Source: Linum tenue | Lineage: Eukaryota; Streptophyta; Magnoliopsida; Malpighiales; Linaceae | Assembly (NCBI GenBank): GCA_946122785.1 | Contig: CAMGYJ010000005.1 | Location: 69,452,200 to 69,516,199 of the forward strand | DNA: 64,000 bases | Reading direction: 5' to 3' | In this document: in pieces, positions 33,060 to 43,454 of the stretch | Numbering within the stretch: the stretch's first letter is position 1 | Layout: every line of letters starts with the position of its first letter | Notes under the pieces: model-generated | Told to the model about the DNA's origin: nothing | The model's database searches: none | What the model saw: only the letters and a program-made list of their open reading frames with translations | Position numbers and translations under genes: made by a program

Positions 33060-33263
33060 TGATGCGATATCGACTAGCGCAATATTTAATTTTCATGCTC
33101 CAAAAATAAAGATTGAGATTCGACAATTTAAGAATCAACTAAAAGCGTTGTTAATGGATATTTGGCATTCTTATTCAAGCATATACCCATATTAGAATAA
33201 TATACCAAGCGTCCTTATTGGAAGTAGTCTTCTGAAAGTGGACTTTACATGGCAATTAAAGGA

Positions 33264-34502
33264 GAGTGGATCCCATGACTAAGGGGGTCCTTAGTGACTT
33301 GACTAAGCCCCTCCTAGCCATTAGATCTGGACACTTCAATCCAATGGTTAAAAAGTGGGAGCCATTAGATCTGGACACTTCAATCCAATGGTTAAAAAGT
33401 GGGAAGGGCTATTTAATTAATGACAGGGGTTGTTTGGGTATTATGGAAAATTACGAAGTATACAAACCGGATTTACAATCAGTACAAACCATACAAACAT
33501 ACGAACAGTACAAACTAGAGCGATAAAACATACAAACAGATTTACAAACATTACAAACGTATGAACTGTACAAACTAGACTGACAAACAATACAAACCAT
33601 ACAAAAAGAAAAAATAAACGGGTTGACTTTGGAGGCTCCATCCCTATATAGAGGGGCTCCTTCCCAAAGTCAACCCGGGTGTTTTTTAGACATACAAACA
33701 GTACGAACATGGTGGACAAAAATGACAAACTAGACCGACAATCCATACGAACGGGAAAAAACACCCGGGTTGACTTTGGAGGCTCCATCCCTATATAGAG
33801 GGGCTCCTTCCCAAAGTCAACTCGGGTGTTTTTTAGACATACATACAGTACGAACATGGTGGACAAAAATGACAAACTAGACCGACAATCCATACGAACG
33901 GGAAAATACACCCGGGTTGACTTTGGAGGCTCCATCCCTATACAGAGAAGTTTCATCCAAAAGTCAACCATGTTGTTTTTTAGACATAAAAAACATTACA
34001 AACATGGTTGACAAAAATGATAAACATGGTGCACAAAAATAACAAAGTTTACGAACATTACAAAATAACAAAGCGTACAAACATTACAAAATATGTCAAC
34101 AAACATCACAAAATTGGCACTGTCGCCGGAATATTCTTCTCCGTCCACGACTGTCGTCGGGAAAAAATTTCCGACCAGAAACTCTCTCTCTCTCTGTCTG
34201 TGTGTGTACGTAGCTGTGGGGGGAGAAAAGCTTGTTTGGGGAATTCATTCCCACAAGCAGAAGCTTTTTTGGGAAATTAATCCGATCGGGAACGACGGCC
34301 TGGGAACGGCGGGGTTGGGGAGCCGCCGTAGAATCCCAGAAAACGAAGCGGACGGGAGAAGTGCATTATGTTTTTTTAAATTGTTAAATACATTAATTAT
34401 ATAATGACCACATTAACCTTCATTAAACTAGATAGATCTGAACCATTAGATTTTAATGAGGTTCAATGGTTGAGATTGGCTTAGTCACCTGATCTTAGCC
34501 CC
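33264..34502. mobile_element. MULE-like element with internal tandem repeats
   Basis: Inserted in E6 LTR1 with a perfect 9-bp TSD ATTAAAGGA (33255-33263 and 34503-34511). The empty site survives in LTR3 (about 52778-52790). Ends are imperfect inverted repeats (GAGTGGATCC...TGACTAAG on the left; GGGGCTAAGATC...TGACTAAG on the right). Inside are a 44-bp duplication (33317-33404), the 147-bp array (33623-33975), ACAAAC-rich DNA and a GC-rich block (34130-34370). No transposase is recognisable, so it is non-autonomous. Confidence 0.8.
33623..33975. repeat. 147-bp tandem repeat, 2.4 units, with hairpin
   Basis: Units start at 33623, 33770 and 33917. Each contains TTGACTTTGG...CCAAAGTCAA inverted arms around GGCTCCATCCCTATATAGAG. 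Because 147 is divisible by 3, the minus strand stays open and yields a repeated 49-residue peptide (MEPPKSTRVYFPVRMDC...). That frame (33441-33971) has no family match and I treat it as a repeat artefact. Confidence 0.92.
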
Positions 34503-35215
34503 ATTAAAGGATTCATTCATGGGAGAGACACGTTTGCTTGCATGTGGGCATAAGCATGGATGGTAAATAGATTTATATGGTGAGATTGGAGAGTCGGGTT
34601 AATTGGAGTAGAAGTCTTCCGCAACTGCAAAGGAATTGGAGAGTCGGCCGGAAATTCAATGCCACCAAGAAAGAAGGAAAAGTCAGCAGCGGTGCAATTT
34701 GTGTTTATTTGATTAGTTGTTTTGGTTATTTAATAGTTTAATTAGTATTTTTAGTCCTTGTTTAAATAGTATTATGTTTACTATTTAGTTTGTGATTTGA
34801 TTTCCTAATTTTTTTGGAGTAGAAGTCTTCCGCTATTTGTACCCAATACCTAATATTCAAGTTATCAATTAAGAGTTTTTACTCGTATTTCTTTGTGAAC
34901 GTTTGTGCAAGCTTCTGTCGAGAGTCTCCAGGAGTTTCATGTATCTCTTATCAACTAGAGATCGCGTCTAGTTGTGGCGAGCTTCTACCAAATAGCGATT
35001 GTCCTTATTCACGAGTGGGTGATTGTTTGATTGGTTTCGTATACCAATTGGCATTTCACACGAGTTGGGATATGTTTGATCGTGTTCCATAATCTATCCT
35101 TTATTTTCAAATTGTCAAGAAAAGCTTTGAAAATTCCTCTTTAAGAAGGAATGCTGCGTACTTTGGTCATATCATCCGAGTTCGAGGGTTCTCTTCAGAT
35201 TTGTATCATATTAAG

Positions 35216-35229
35216 TGGTATCAGAGCCC
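35216..35229 (+). other. E6 PBS, copy 1 (Met tRNA type)
   Basis: TGGTATCAGAGCCC, two bases after LTR1. It is followed by three 31-bp-spaced copies of GGTTCAAACTC (35229-35310). Confidence 0.9.
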
Positions 35230-35642
35230 GGTTCAAACTCAGCGCCGTTTATAGATTACTGGTTCAAACTCAGCGACGATTTGAAGATTACTGGTTCAAA
35301 CTCCACGGCGAGAAGAAGGTGTGTTCATATATCTTTTATTTTTACTCTTGTTTTATGTATTTATTATATTCATAAAAGCCAACAAGAAAAAACGCATTGA
35401 AAAAAAGGCAGTTTATAAAAGAATAAAAGGTAAAAAATATTATTTGCAATTTCTTTCCATTCACGTTAGAGTAATTGTTTTGAGTTTTGTTGATTTTTTT
35501 TCGTGTACTGTTGAAGTGAGTAAAAAAAACTAAAAAAATTGTTATGCAGGCACAAAGCTATAAGTTGGAAAAAGAAAAAAAATATGGAATTTTGTGTTTT
35601 TTTTTTGGTTCTTATTAACTCTTTGAAGTCAACATATATAAA

Positions 35643-36908
35643 ATGACGGAGATCTTCAGAGAAGATGAGAAGCTATACATTCCATTGTTTAATGGGGAAA
35701 GGAATCCAGAAGCCTATGTTGATTAGGAGGAGGAGATGAACGACTTGTTTACATATTATTATTATTCAGATTGGAAAAGGGTGCAAATTGCTGCTATGAC
35801 ATTCACTGATTATGCTCGTGAATGGTGGGTTCGATTGTGCTCATCCTGGAGACGTGATGGCAGTGGAGAAGTAGATTCATAGAAAACATTGAAGCGGGTC
35901 ATGAGAAAAAGATTTGTACATGATGATAGATACCCTCATACTACTCTCCAAAGTCGCCACCAAAGTTTCAAGATTTTTGAACATTACTCTAGGAGATCTT
36001 TTCCCTCAGGAGAGAGCTCAAGCCAAGTGAACAAACCACTTATCATCAGGAGAAAGATCCGGCACCTACAATATCTTCAGAAAGCACATCAAAATGTTCA
36101 AGTGATTTGAATTCTTCGTACGGAGAGATAATGGGAAGCTTAGCTAGAGTAAAGGAGCTACTTGAAGAGGCTTGTAGTGCAAGACCCGTTGATGTTGATA
36201 AAAGTGATGCTTCTTTAAGTTCAATCCATGGAGAGGAAGTTGAGGTAGAAACTGAAGTCAAAGGAGAGAAAGAAATGCTCTTGTTGATGGACTTTCTATA
36301 GTCACTTGTGAAGATGATGCAGAAGTTTTGATTGCATCTCAAGAAGAACCAGAATTTGAAGCAGAAGAATTAGAAGAGGCAGAAGAGGTGAAAGAAGATG
36401 CTCTTGTTGATTGACTTGCTATAGTCACCTATGAAGATGATGCACAAGTTTTGATTGCATCTCAAGAAGAACCATAACTTGAAGCAGAAGAATTAGAAGA
36501 GGCAGAAGAGGTGAAAGAAAATGTTCTTGTTGATGTGCCACTGTTGAGTGAACATGAAGTTGAGCAATACATTGAGCAACCAGAATTCAATCGACGAGGT
36601 GAATGGTTGGAAATTATGAAGCATTTACCAATATTTTCCGAAGTTGCTCATGTTGATGTCGTCATTGGGGATTCAATTTCTGAAGAGGAAGTCCGTTTTG
36701 TGAACGAATGAGAAGTTGTGACCTACATAGAGATTTTTCCTCATAATAGTGTCTCTACAATTCGTGGACGAATTGTCTTTAAGAAGGGGGGAATGATACA
36801 ATCCTCAATGCCAAGACAATTTAATTCAAAGGCCAAGAAGAGTGATGTTGATCGTGGTTCAAGATCCCATAAAGATTCGAGGTCGAATATTCTTAAAGAG
36901 AGATGGAA
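35643..36908 (+). pseudogene. gag: E6 interior 1: gag-like start and acidic-repeat ORF
   Basis: ATG at 35643: KLYIPLFNGERNPEAYVD, DWKRVQIAAMTFTDYAREWW, related to the E4 gag capsid start. Stops at about 35724 and 35880. After frame changes an acidic region follows: a 41-residue block (VTCEDDAEVLIASQEEP, then EELEEAEEVKED) present twice (123-bp period, starting 36297 and 36420), then VDVPLLSEHEVEQYIEQPEF and WLEIMKHLPIFSEVAHVDVV. No zinc knuckle, protease or polymerase. PPT-like AAGAGAGATGGAA precedes LTR2. The role of the acidic ORF is unknown. Confidence 0.7.
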
Positions 36909-37102
36909 TGATGAGATATCGACTAGCGCAATATTTAATTCTCGTGGTAAAAAAATGAAGATTCGGATTCGACGATTTAAAAATCAATAGGGAGCATTCT
37001 TAATGGATATTTGGCATTCTAATTGAAGCATACCCATGTTAGCAATAATATACCAAGGATATTTGGGAGCGTTCTTAATGGATATTTGGCATTCTAATTG
37101 GG
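36909..37102 (+). repeat. E6 LTR2, first part
   Basis: Starts TGATGAGATATCGAC after the PPT. It contains a duplicated block of about 35 bp (GGGAGCATTCTTAATGGATA region at about 36991 and 37065). It is interrupted at 37102 by E7; the middle of the LTR is missing compared with LTR1 and LTR3. It resumes at 40477. Confidence 0.8.
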
Positions 37103-38054
37103 AGGGCCTGATATGATCCCAAATGGTCCATTATACACGTTTAATTTACTTGACGAAGAAGCTAATGAATTTGGGAAGAAGGAGGGCAGAATTTGGCTGT
37201 GTCAAAATTCGTGTTCAGGGTACATAAGTTGGAGGCATGGTTCTCAATTGGCTTGGTGGAAATTCCAGTTTAAGGGTTTGTTTTGCATATAAAGTTTCCA
37301 TCTTTCCAATGGTATGCTTTGTGGATCCAGAAGAAGTCATTAAGGTTGTTTTCCAAGCCTCAAAGTTGCTATCTTAAAACAGGCAAACTGCCAGAATCTG
37401 TCTAAGTATAAATCTTTGTTCAAGAAGCCTACTTTGGAGCTCCATTCCAGAAGCATGGATGAGATTCGAGTCCAGAAGCTTATACCACATGAAATTAGGT
37501 ATGTTCTACTACAAAGACATGGCATTGCATGATTGGAAGCTTACCTAGAAGGCTTTGATCGAGATCCTCAAAGATGGCATCAAAGCTGTTTGGTTACTTG
37601 GAGCCAAAGGCAGATTTTCTTTTTCTTGTTTAGTTAGGATTTCATTGTTTTGGTAGTTTTTGATTCCTTTTCGTAATAGACTGTAATTAGGAGTTTATGG
37701 GACGTGCGTAACCATAGCTAGGCCTATTTAAGCTTTCTATTTCGTTGTAAAACTCAGAGTTGATTAATTGAAAAGAAACCGTTTGGTTTGTTCAAGTTTG
37801 TGAACTTGTTTTGGGTTTGGTGGATTCCAAACTTGCTGAGCTTGTGTATCGGTTGAATAGTCACTTCAATCGTGGTCGAGCAACTACCATTTAATCCAAT
37901 CGAGCGTTCCCCAGGTGTGGAATCGTCCTTTTTGTTTCGTTTTATCCAAGTTCGTATTAAGAACGCTTCGTTCTTGATTCGAGCTCAATCGATCCTTCGA
38001 TTGAGTCGTTAGCTGCATTACTTTGATCACATACAACCCCCGAGGGTCGTATTA
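37103..38054 (+). repeat. E7 5' LTR
   Basis: 952 bp, ending GGGTCGTATTA. It is close to the 3' LTR by eye, with scattered substitutions and small indels. A CCTATTTAAGC box (about 37723) may serve as TATA element. The start of the LTR is open in frame with the interior tail (GGPDMIPNGPLYTFNLLDEE). Confidence 0.88.
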
Positions 38055-38056
38055 AG

Positions 38057-38070
38057 TGGTATCAGAGCCC
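38057..38070 (+). other. E7 primer-binding site
   Basis: TGGTATCAGAGCCC, two bases after the LTR; initiator Met tRNA type, as in E4 and E6. Confidence 0.9.
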
Positions 38071-38189
38071 CGTTCAACGCAGTGGCAAGGAGGAGCTCGA
38101 GAGTAATTCGAATTGGTCGTGGGCAGAAAAAAACAGAGGAGAAGAGGAGATTTTTTTCGTAGAAGCAATTCCAATTCGAAGAGTAGAGG

Positions 38190-39449
38190 ATGGACACACA
38201 GCCAATCAACATGGACGAATTGAAACAGATGGTCATCGAAGAAATTCAAGCGACCTTCCAACCTAAATTCGACAAAATCCAACGTCGAATTGATGAGCTG
38301 AATTTGCTGACGGATCAAGTAGCCTCACCGAAAAAGTATGTGTTGCAGAATCCGATTCTATAGAGGCATCACGAACAAAGCATTCCAATTAAAATCACTC
38401 CAGCCATAGACGAGTGCATTCGAAAACTAGTGGCAAGCTGGGACCAGGCGAGTAATACTTTGAGTGGTTCGATGATGGAGAAAGAAGGAGCAGCCAACCG
38501 ACTCTGTTTTCCTCCGGCGAAACAGAGGTTGCTTTCCGAAGAAGCTGACGTCGAACTAGAAGATGATTCGAACGACGTCACTGCTGAGGTAGAGCTCCTT
38601 GGAGGCAAAGGACAGATTTCCCCAACAACAGACACTCTAGACCAGAAGGTAATCGCAAAATTTGGTTCTGCAATCAATTTTGTAGGAGTCGGGTGCCCCT
38701 GTTTTCATCCGACGCAACAGAGTTTGTGTTTGGGAAATGACTTCGAGCTAGAGGACGGTTGGAAGGAAGTTACTACTACATATACATTCCAGACCGCCCC
38801 AGGAATGAATTCATCCCTAGCAAAAATCGCTGCCAAGCATCCTCAAACTGAAACACCCAATTATGCAAAATAATCTCTGAGAACGCAGGAGTTCGACTCC
38901 GAAAACGGGTATCTCGTCGGAGAGTTTCAGCTTGAATCGAGTGAAACCACCACTGTGAATCAGTTTCTAGATGATTATGGAAGGTTTATGCAACTCGAAA
39001 GCGACTTAAATCGGCCGGAAATCAAAACACCCAAAGTTCCAGAATTGCAAAATTCTGCAAAAACGTTCAAATTTCATAATGGTGGGAGCACTAAAATCGT
39101 CGATTCTTTGATTACTGAGACTGTTCAAGACCTGGGAATGTTTGTAAGCTTCATATGGAAGCCGAGTGAACGAGATTTGAGTGGTCAATTGGAGTGGAAA
39201 GGCTTGAATCAACAAATCCCCAATTTGCAGGTTCCGTCGGAGTTCATCATTACAGCAGGGAGTTCAGGGCAAGTCCTCAGTTGTTTGCCGGCGAAAGTAT
39301 TCGTCGATGTCAGTTTATTTCAATCCCAGAAAGCTATCCTAGTGTCATTGCAAGCTTCAAAGTCCCTGGAGCAGATTGATGATGAAGTTAAAACTATCAA
39401 AATTCTACAGAAAAACATGTCTGAGCAACCCACTTTCGATCCAATTTGA
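38190..39449 (+). pseudogene. E7 ORF: unknown protein, 419 codons with two stops
   Basis: One single frame covers almost the whole interior. ATG at 38190 starts MDTQPINMDELKQMVIEEIQ, with a coiled-coil-like first 45 residues (KFDKIQRRIDELNLL). Internal stops are TAG at 38361 and TAA at 38871, and the frame ends with TGA at 39447. There are no frameshifts. The middle is acidic (SEEADVELEDDSNDV), and the C-terminal third contains FVSFIWKPSERD, EFIITAGSSGQVLSCLPAK and ALSV-like beta patterns. I recognise no zinc knuckle, no DSG/DTG and no polymerase or integrase motif. It could be a highly diverged gag or a captured gene. After the final stop the same frame runs on to LRATLFQEGG and into the LTR. 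Confidence 0.65.
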
Positions 39450-39517
39450 GATCAATTTTGTCTACAGTTTGATCAAAGAAAGGCCTAAGTGTTGAGGGCA
39501 ACACTTTTTCAAGAGGG

Positions 39518-40471
39518 AGGGCCTGATATGATCCCAAATGGTCCATTATCACGTTTAGTTTACTTGACGAAGAAGCTAATGAAGTTGGGAAGAAGAAGGG
39601 CAGAATTTGGCTGTGTTAAAATCCGTGTTCAGGGTACATAATTTGGAGGCATGGTTCTCAGTTGGCTTGGTGGAAATTCAAGTTTAAGGGTTTGTTTTGC
39701 AGATAAAGTTTCCATCTTTCCAATGGTATGCTTTCTGGATCCAGAAAAAAGTCATTAAGGTTGTTTTCCAAGGCCTCAAAGTTGCTATCTTAAAACAAGA
39801 AAACTGCCAGAATTTGTCTCAAGTATAAATCTGTGTTCAAGAAGCCTACTTTGGAGCTCCATTCCAGAAGCATGGATGAGATTCGAGTCCAGAAGCTTAT
39901 ACCACATGAAAGTAGGTATGTTCTACTACAAAGACATGGCATTGGATGATTGGAAACTTACCTGGAAGGCTTTAATCAAGAGGCTCAAAGATAGCATCGA
40001 AGCTGTTTGGTTACTTGGAGCTAAAGGCAGATTTTCTTTTTCTTGTTTAGTTAGGATCTCATTGTTTTGGTAGTTTTTGATTCCTTTTCGTATTAGACTG
40101 TAATTAGGAGTTTATGGGACGTGTGTAACCCTAGCTAGGCCTATTTAAGCTTTCTATTTCGTTGTAAAACTCAGAGTTGATTAATCGAAAAGAAACCGTT
40201 TGGTTTGTTCAAGTTTGCGAAATTGTTTTGGGTTTGATGGATTCCAAACTTGCTGAGCTTGTGTATCGGTTGAATAGTCACTTCAATCATGGTCGAGGAA
40301 CTACCCTTTAATCCAATCGAGCGTTTCCCAGGTGTGCAATCGTCTTTTTTGTTCCGGTTTATCCAAGTTCGTATTAAGAACGCTTCGTTCTTGATTCGAG
40401 CTCAATCGATCCTTCGATTGAGTCGTTAGTTGCGTTACTTTGATCACATACAACCCCCGAGGGTCGTATTA
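39518..40471 (+). repeat. E7 3' LTR
   Basis: 954 bp, preceded by TTTTTCAAGAGGG (PPT). It ends GTATTA at 40471, followed by TTGGG. One base is missing near 39548 compared with the 5' LTR, which closes the LTR-encoded extension frame. Confidence 0.88.
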
Positions 40472-40476
40472 TTGGG

Positions 40477-40933
40477 ATTGGTTTTCCTATTCCATTTAGG
40501 TTAGTTTTATGTTTTTGAGACCTATATAAATAGAGGATGTAAGAGCTATGAATTTTGTACCCAATGCCTAATATTCAAGTTATCAATCAAGAGTTTTTAC
40601 TCGTGTTCCTTTGTGTGAACGTCTATGCAAGATTCTGTCGAGAGTCTCCAGGAGTTTCACGTGTCTCTTATCAACTAGAGATCGCGTCTAGTTGTGGCGA
40701 GCTTCTACCAAATAGTGATTGGTCTTATTCGCGAGTGGACGATTGTTTGATTGGTTTCATATACCAATTGGCCTTTTACACGAGTTGGGATATTTTTGAT
40801 CGTGTTCCATAATCTATCCTTTATTTTCAAGTTGTCAAGAAAAGCTTCAAAAATTCCTCTTTAAGAAGGAAGGCTGCGTACTTTGGTCATATCATCCGAG
40901 TTCGAGGATTCTCTTCATATTTGGATCATATTA
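40477..40933 (+). repeat. E6 LTR2, second part
   Basis: Resumes with ATTGGTTTTCCTATTCC and ends GGATCATATTA. It holds TATATAAATA (40523-40532) and the TTATCAACTAGAGATCGCG block at about 40669. Same sequence as LTR1 34840-35213 with few differences. Confidence 0.85.
40523..40532 (+). promoter_or_regulatory. TATA box of E6 LTR2
   Basis: TATATAAATA, matching TATAAATA at about 55101 in LTR3 and the E4 LTR boxes. Missing from LTR1. Confidence 0.7.
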
Positions 40934-40935
40934 AG

Positions 40936-40949
40936 TGGTATCAGAGCCC
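40936..40949 (+). other. E6 PBS, copy 2
   Basis: TGGTATCAGAGCCC, two bases after LTR2. The following GGTTCAAACTC repeats are extended here by a duplicated 'gaaggtgtgttcatat' segment (41035-41120). Confidence 0.9.
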
Positions 40950-41433
40950 GGTTCAAACTCAGCGGCGTTTATAGATTACTGGTTCAAACTCATCGGTGAT
41001 TTGAAGATTACTGGTTCAAACTCAACGCCGAGGAGAAGGTGTGTTCATATATCTTTTATTTTTACTCTTGTTTTATATGTTCAAACTCAACGGCGAGAAG
41101 AAGGTGTGTTCATATGTCTTTTATTTTTACTCTTGTTTTATATGTTTATTATATTCAGAAAAGCCAACAAGAAAAAACGTATTGTAAAAATGGCAGTTTA
41201 AAAAGGAAAAAGGGGGAAAATATTGTTTGCATTTTCTTTCCGTTCACGTTAGAGTATTTGTTTTTAGTTTTGTTGATTTTTTTTTTCCATGTACTGTTCA
41301 CGTGAGGAAAAAAAAACTAAAAAAATTGTTATACAACCACAAAGCTGTACGTGGGAAAAAGAAAAAAATCAGAAATATTGTGTTTTGTTTTTGTGGTTCT
41401 TGTTAACTCTTTGAAGTCAACATATAAAAAGAT

Positions 41434-42045
41434 ATGATGGAGATCAACAGAGAAGGTGAGAAGCTCTACATTCCATTGTTTAATGGGGAAACAAATCCAG
41501 AAGCCTGTCTTGATTGAGAGGAGGAGATGGACGACTTGTTTACATATTATTATTATTCAGATTGGAAAAGGTGCAAATCGCTGCTATGACATTCACTGAT
41601 TATGCTCGTGAATGGTGGGTTCGATTTTGTTCATCCTGGACTTGCTATAGTCACTTGTGAAGATGATGCACATGTTTTGATTTCATCTCAAGAAGAACCA
41701 GAACTTGAAGCAGAAGAATTAGAAGAGGCAGAAGAGGTGAAAGAAGATGTAGATGTTCTTGTTGATGTGCCACTGCTGAGTGAACCTGAAGTTGAGCAAT
41801 ACATGGAGCTACCAGAATTCGATCGACGATGTGAATGCTTGGAAATTATGGAGCATTTACCAATATTTTCCGAAGTTTCTCATGTTGATTTCGTCATTGG
41901 GGATTCAATTTATGAAGAGGAAGTCCGCTTTGTGAACGGACGAGAAGTTATGACCTTCATAGAGATTTTTCCTCGTAATGGTGTCTCTTCAATTCGTGGA
42001 TGAATTGTCTTTAAGAAGGGGGGAATGATACAATCCTCAATGCCA
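41434..42045 (+). pseudogene. gag: E6 interior 2: shortened gag-like and acidic ORF
   Basis: ATG at 41434 or 41437: KLYIPLFNGETNPEACLD with a stop after it. After YYYYSDWKR a frame change and a deletion join CSSW-type sequence straight to LAIVTCEDDAHVLISS (about 41641). The 41-residue acidic block is present once (twice in interior 1). It is open from 41602 to 42003, including VDVPLLSEPEVEQYMELPEF. Interrupted at 42045 by E2; the last 90 bp are at 52496-52586. Confidence 0.7.
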
Positions 42046-43304
42046 GCACCGGGTTCGAAAGTTGGACAAAAAGAGGCGAAGACCGGGCAAAGAGGGTGAT
42101 CTAGGCAGAGTTCACGGTCCACTATGGCCATGAACTGAAGCCCAAAACCGTGAACCGCGATGCGTCCAAGGAGAAATCCGTTGTTACTACCGCGAGACAA
42201 GTTCACGATCAACAAGACAGTGAAGATTGAAGCCAAACCGTGAACTCCTGATGGTGAAGCGGTACGCTTCGACAACCCGCTCTGTGTTCACTAAGCCCGA
42301 TTCTGGAATATAATGTGAGCTGAAAGGAAGAGAGAAGGGAGAGCCTAAGTGTGAGAAAGTGTCTTCTTCTTCTTTAGATTTTAGAGAGAGAAAGAACAAA
42401 CCAAGGAAGAAGGACGGCTAGAGTTTGCTCCAAGTGGTGAATTGGGAAGAATCTCCCCAAGAGAAGATCAACACAAGCTTAGAGGAGAATGGAGGCATCT
42501 CCATGATGGTTTCTACCTCTTCCTCTTGTGTTCTTCCCCTTTCTAGCATGGAGTAGTACTCTTTTTAACTTGGGTGTTGTGAAACCCTAACTATTTGCCA
42601 TGTAGTTGTTATGTGAATTGAATGGTTGTTTATAGGTGTTGTTTAATTCAATGATTGAGGTATTTTTCATGTTGATTGTGCATGTTTGTTCTTCACAATC
42701 CAATTGGCCATTCTAACCTAGATTAGAGGGAAAACTCCCTTTCAGGGGAGGCGCAATTGAGTTGGGATTCCTTGGGCTTTTTAAGGGACCTATCTAGGTT
42801 AATGTAGGGCAAACCTCTATGTTTAAATAAGAAATTTGGTTAAGCGCGATTAAGCCGACCAACCATGGGGTTGAGTGAGAGAGTAAGTAAACCATCGATT
42901 GCCTTAAACAAGAGGGCTACTTGAGTAGCCTATAATGTATCCCTTGGTTTGGCAAACGAGAGTGTGGTCTACGACCATAGTTGCGTTTCCTAGCGGTTCG
43001 CGGTCACCTTGCCCGTAACAATCAATTCAATTCCTCGTGCCATGGTAGTAGTTACTGGGAAGCGACACCAGAGTGATCCTTCTCGTATAGAGCTTTCAAA
43101 ACCATTTACTTTTGCCTTGATTTACTTTAATTAGCAAACTTATCAACCAAAACCGATTCGCTAGATAATGTTTCAAACAATTGAAGTAGGGCTACACGGA
43201 CCGGCCCGAGTCGATATTTAAACATACTTTCCCTATATTGTACCCTACTAAGGTTTATACTTGGAGCTTAGGTGGGAATAAATTGTGATATTCGGGACGA
43301 GTCA
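42046..43304 (+). repeat. E2 5' LTR, 5'-truncated
   Basis: Similarity to the 3' LTR begins at about 42043 (CCAGC) and ends at GACGAGTCA (43304). Compared with 51186-52495, the first 120-130 bp with the LTR terminus are gone. It contains the GTTCACGGTC module at 42110 and a segment (about 42716-42776) that is deleted in the 3' LTR. Confidence 0.85.
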
Positions 43305-43310
43305 AGTTTT

Positions 43311-43328
43311 TGGTGCCGTTGCCGGGGA
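43311..43328 (+). other. E2 primer-binding site (tRNA-Asp type)
   Basis: TGGTGCCGTTGCCGGGGA, identical to the E1 PBS, six bases after the LTR. Confidence 0.92.
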
Positions 43329-43454
43329 CAACGGTCCGTTATCTAGAAAAAGTTGCTTGGTGTTAATCTAGCTTTTAATTTCCAATCGTGAAAGTATGTG
43401 TGCCTTGTTTGTGCTAGACTTGGTGCAGTTTTCTAAGTGTGTATAGGTAGGTGC

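Larger units (their letters stand above)
33060..35213 (+). repeat. E6 LTR1 (interrupted)
   Basis: Starts TGATGCGATATCGAC and ends ATCATATTA before the PBS. About 0.9 kb without the MULE-like insertion (33264-34502). Compared with LTR2 and LTR3 it lacks the TATA box segment; in its place is a 20-bp copy (34814-34833) of upstream sequence (34603-34622). It contains the TTATCAACTAGAGATCGCG block shared with E4 LTRs. Confidence 0.85.
37103..40471 (+). mobile_element. E7: compact LTR element with an unrecognised ORF
   Basis: Two LTRs of 952 and 954 bp (37103-38054 and 39518-40471), a Met-type PBS (38057-38070), a 1463-bp interior and a PPT (about 39506-39517). A 5-bp repeat TTGGG flanks it (37098-37102 and 40472-40476). 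If those are the TSD, the LTR starts AGGGCCTGATATG rather than TG. The interior encodes one long frame (38190-39449) without gag, protease, RT or integrase motifs. The end of the interior, LRATLFQEGG, matches the E4 pol end LRANLFQEGG, so E7 may derive from an E4-like element. Confidence 0.85.

Noticed and set aside
33441..33971. 176-codon minus-strand ORF with three 49-residue repeats
   Set aside because: It is open only because the tandem unit is 147 bp. It spans the start of the MULE-like element interior, has no family motif, and the peptide is rich in Phe/Leu/Val in a way expected from the reversed ACAAAC repeats.
33623..33975. CRISPR-like regular repeats
   Set aside because: Units are adjacent and lack unique spacers of constant length; this is plant DNA and the repeat is a tandem array inside a MULE-like element.
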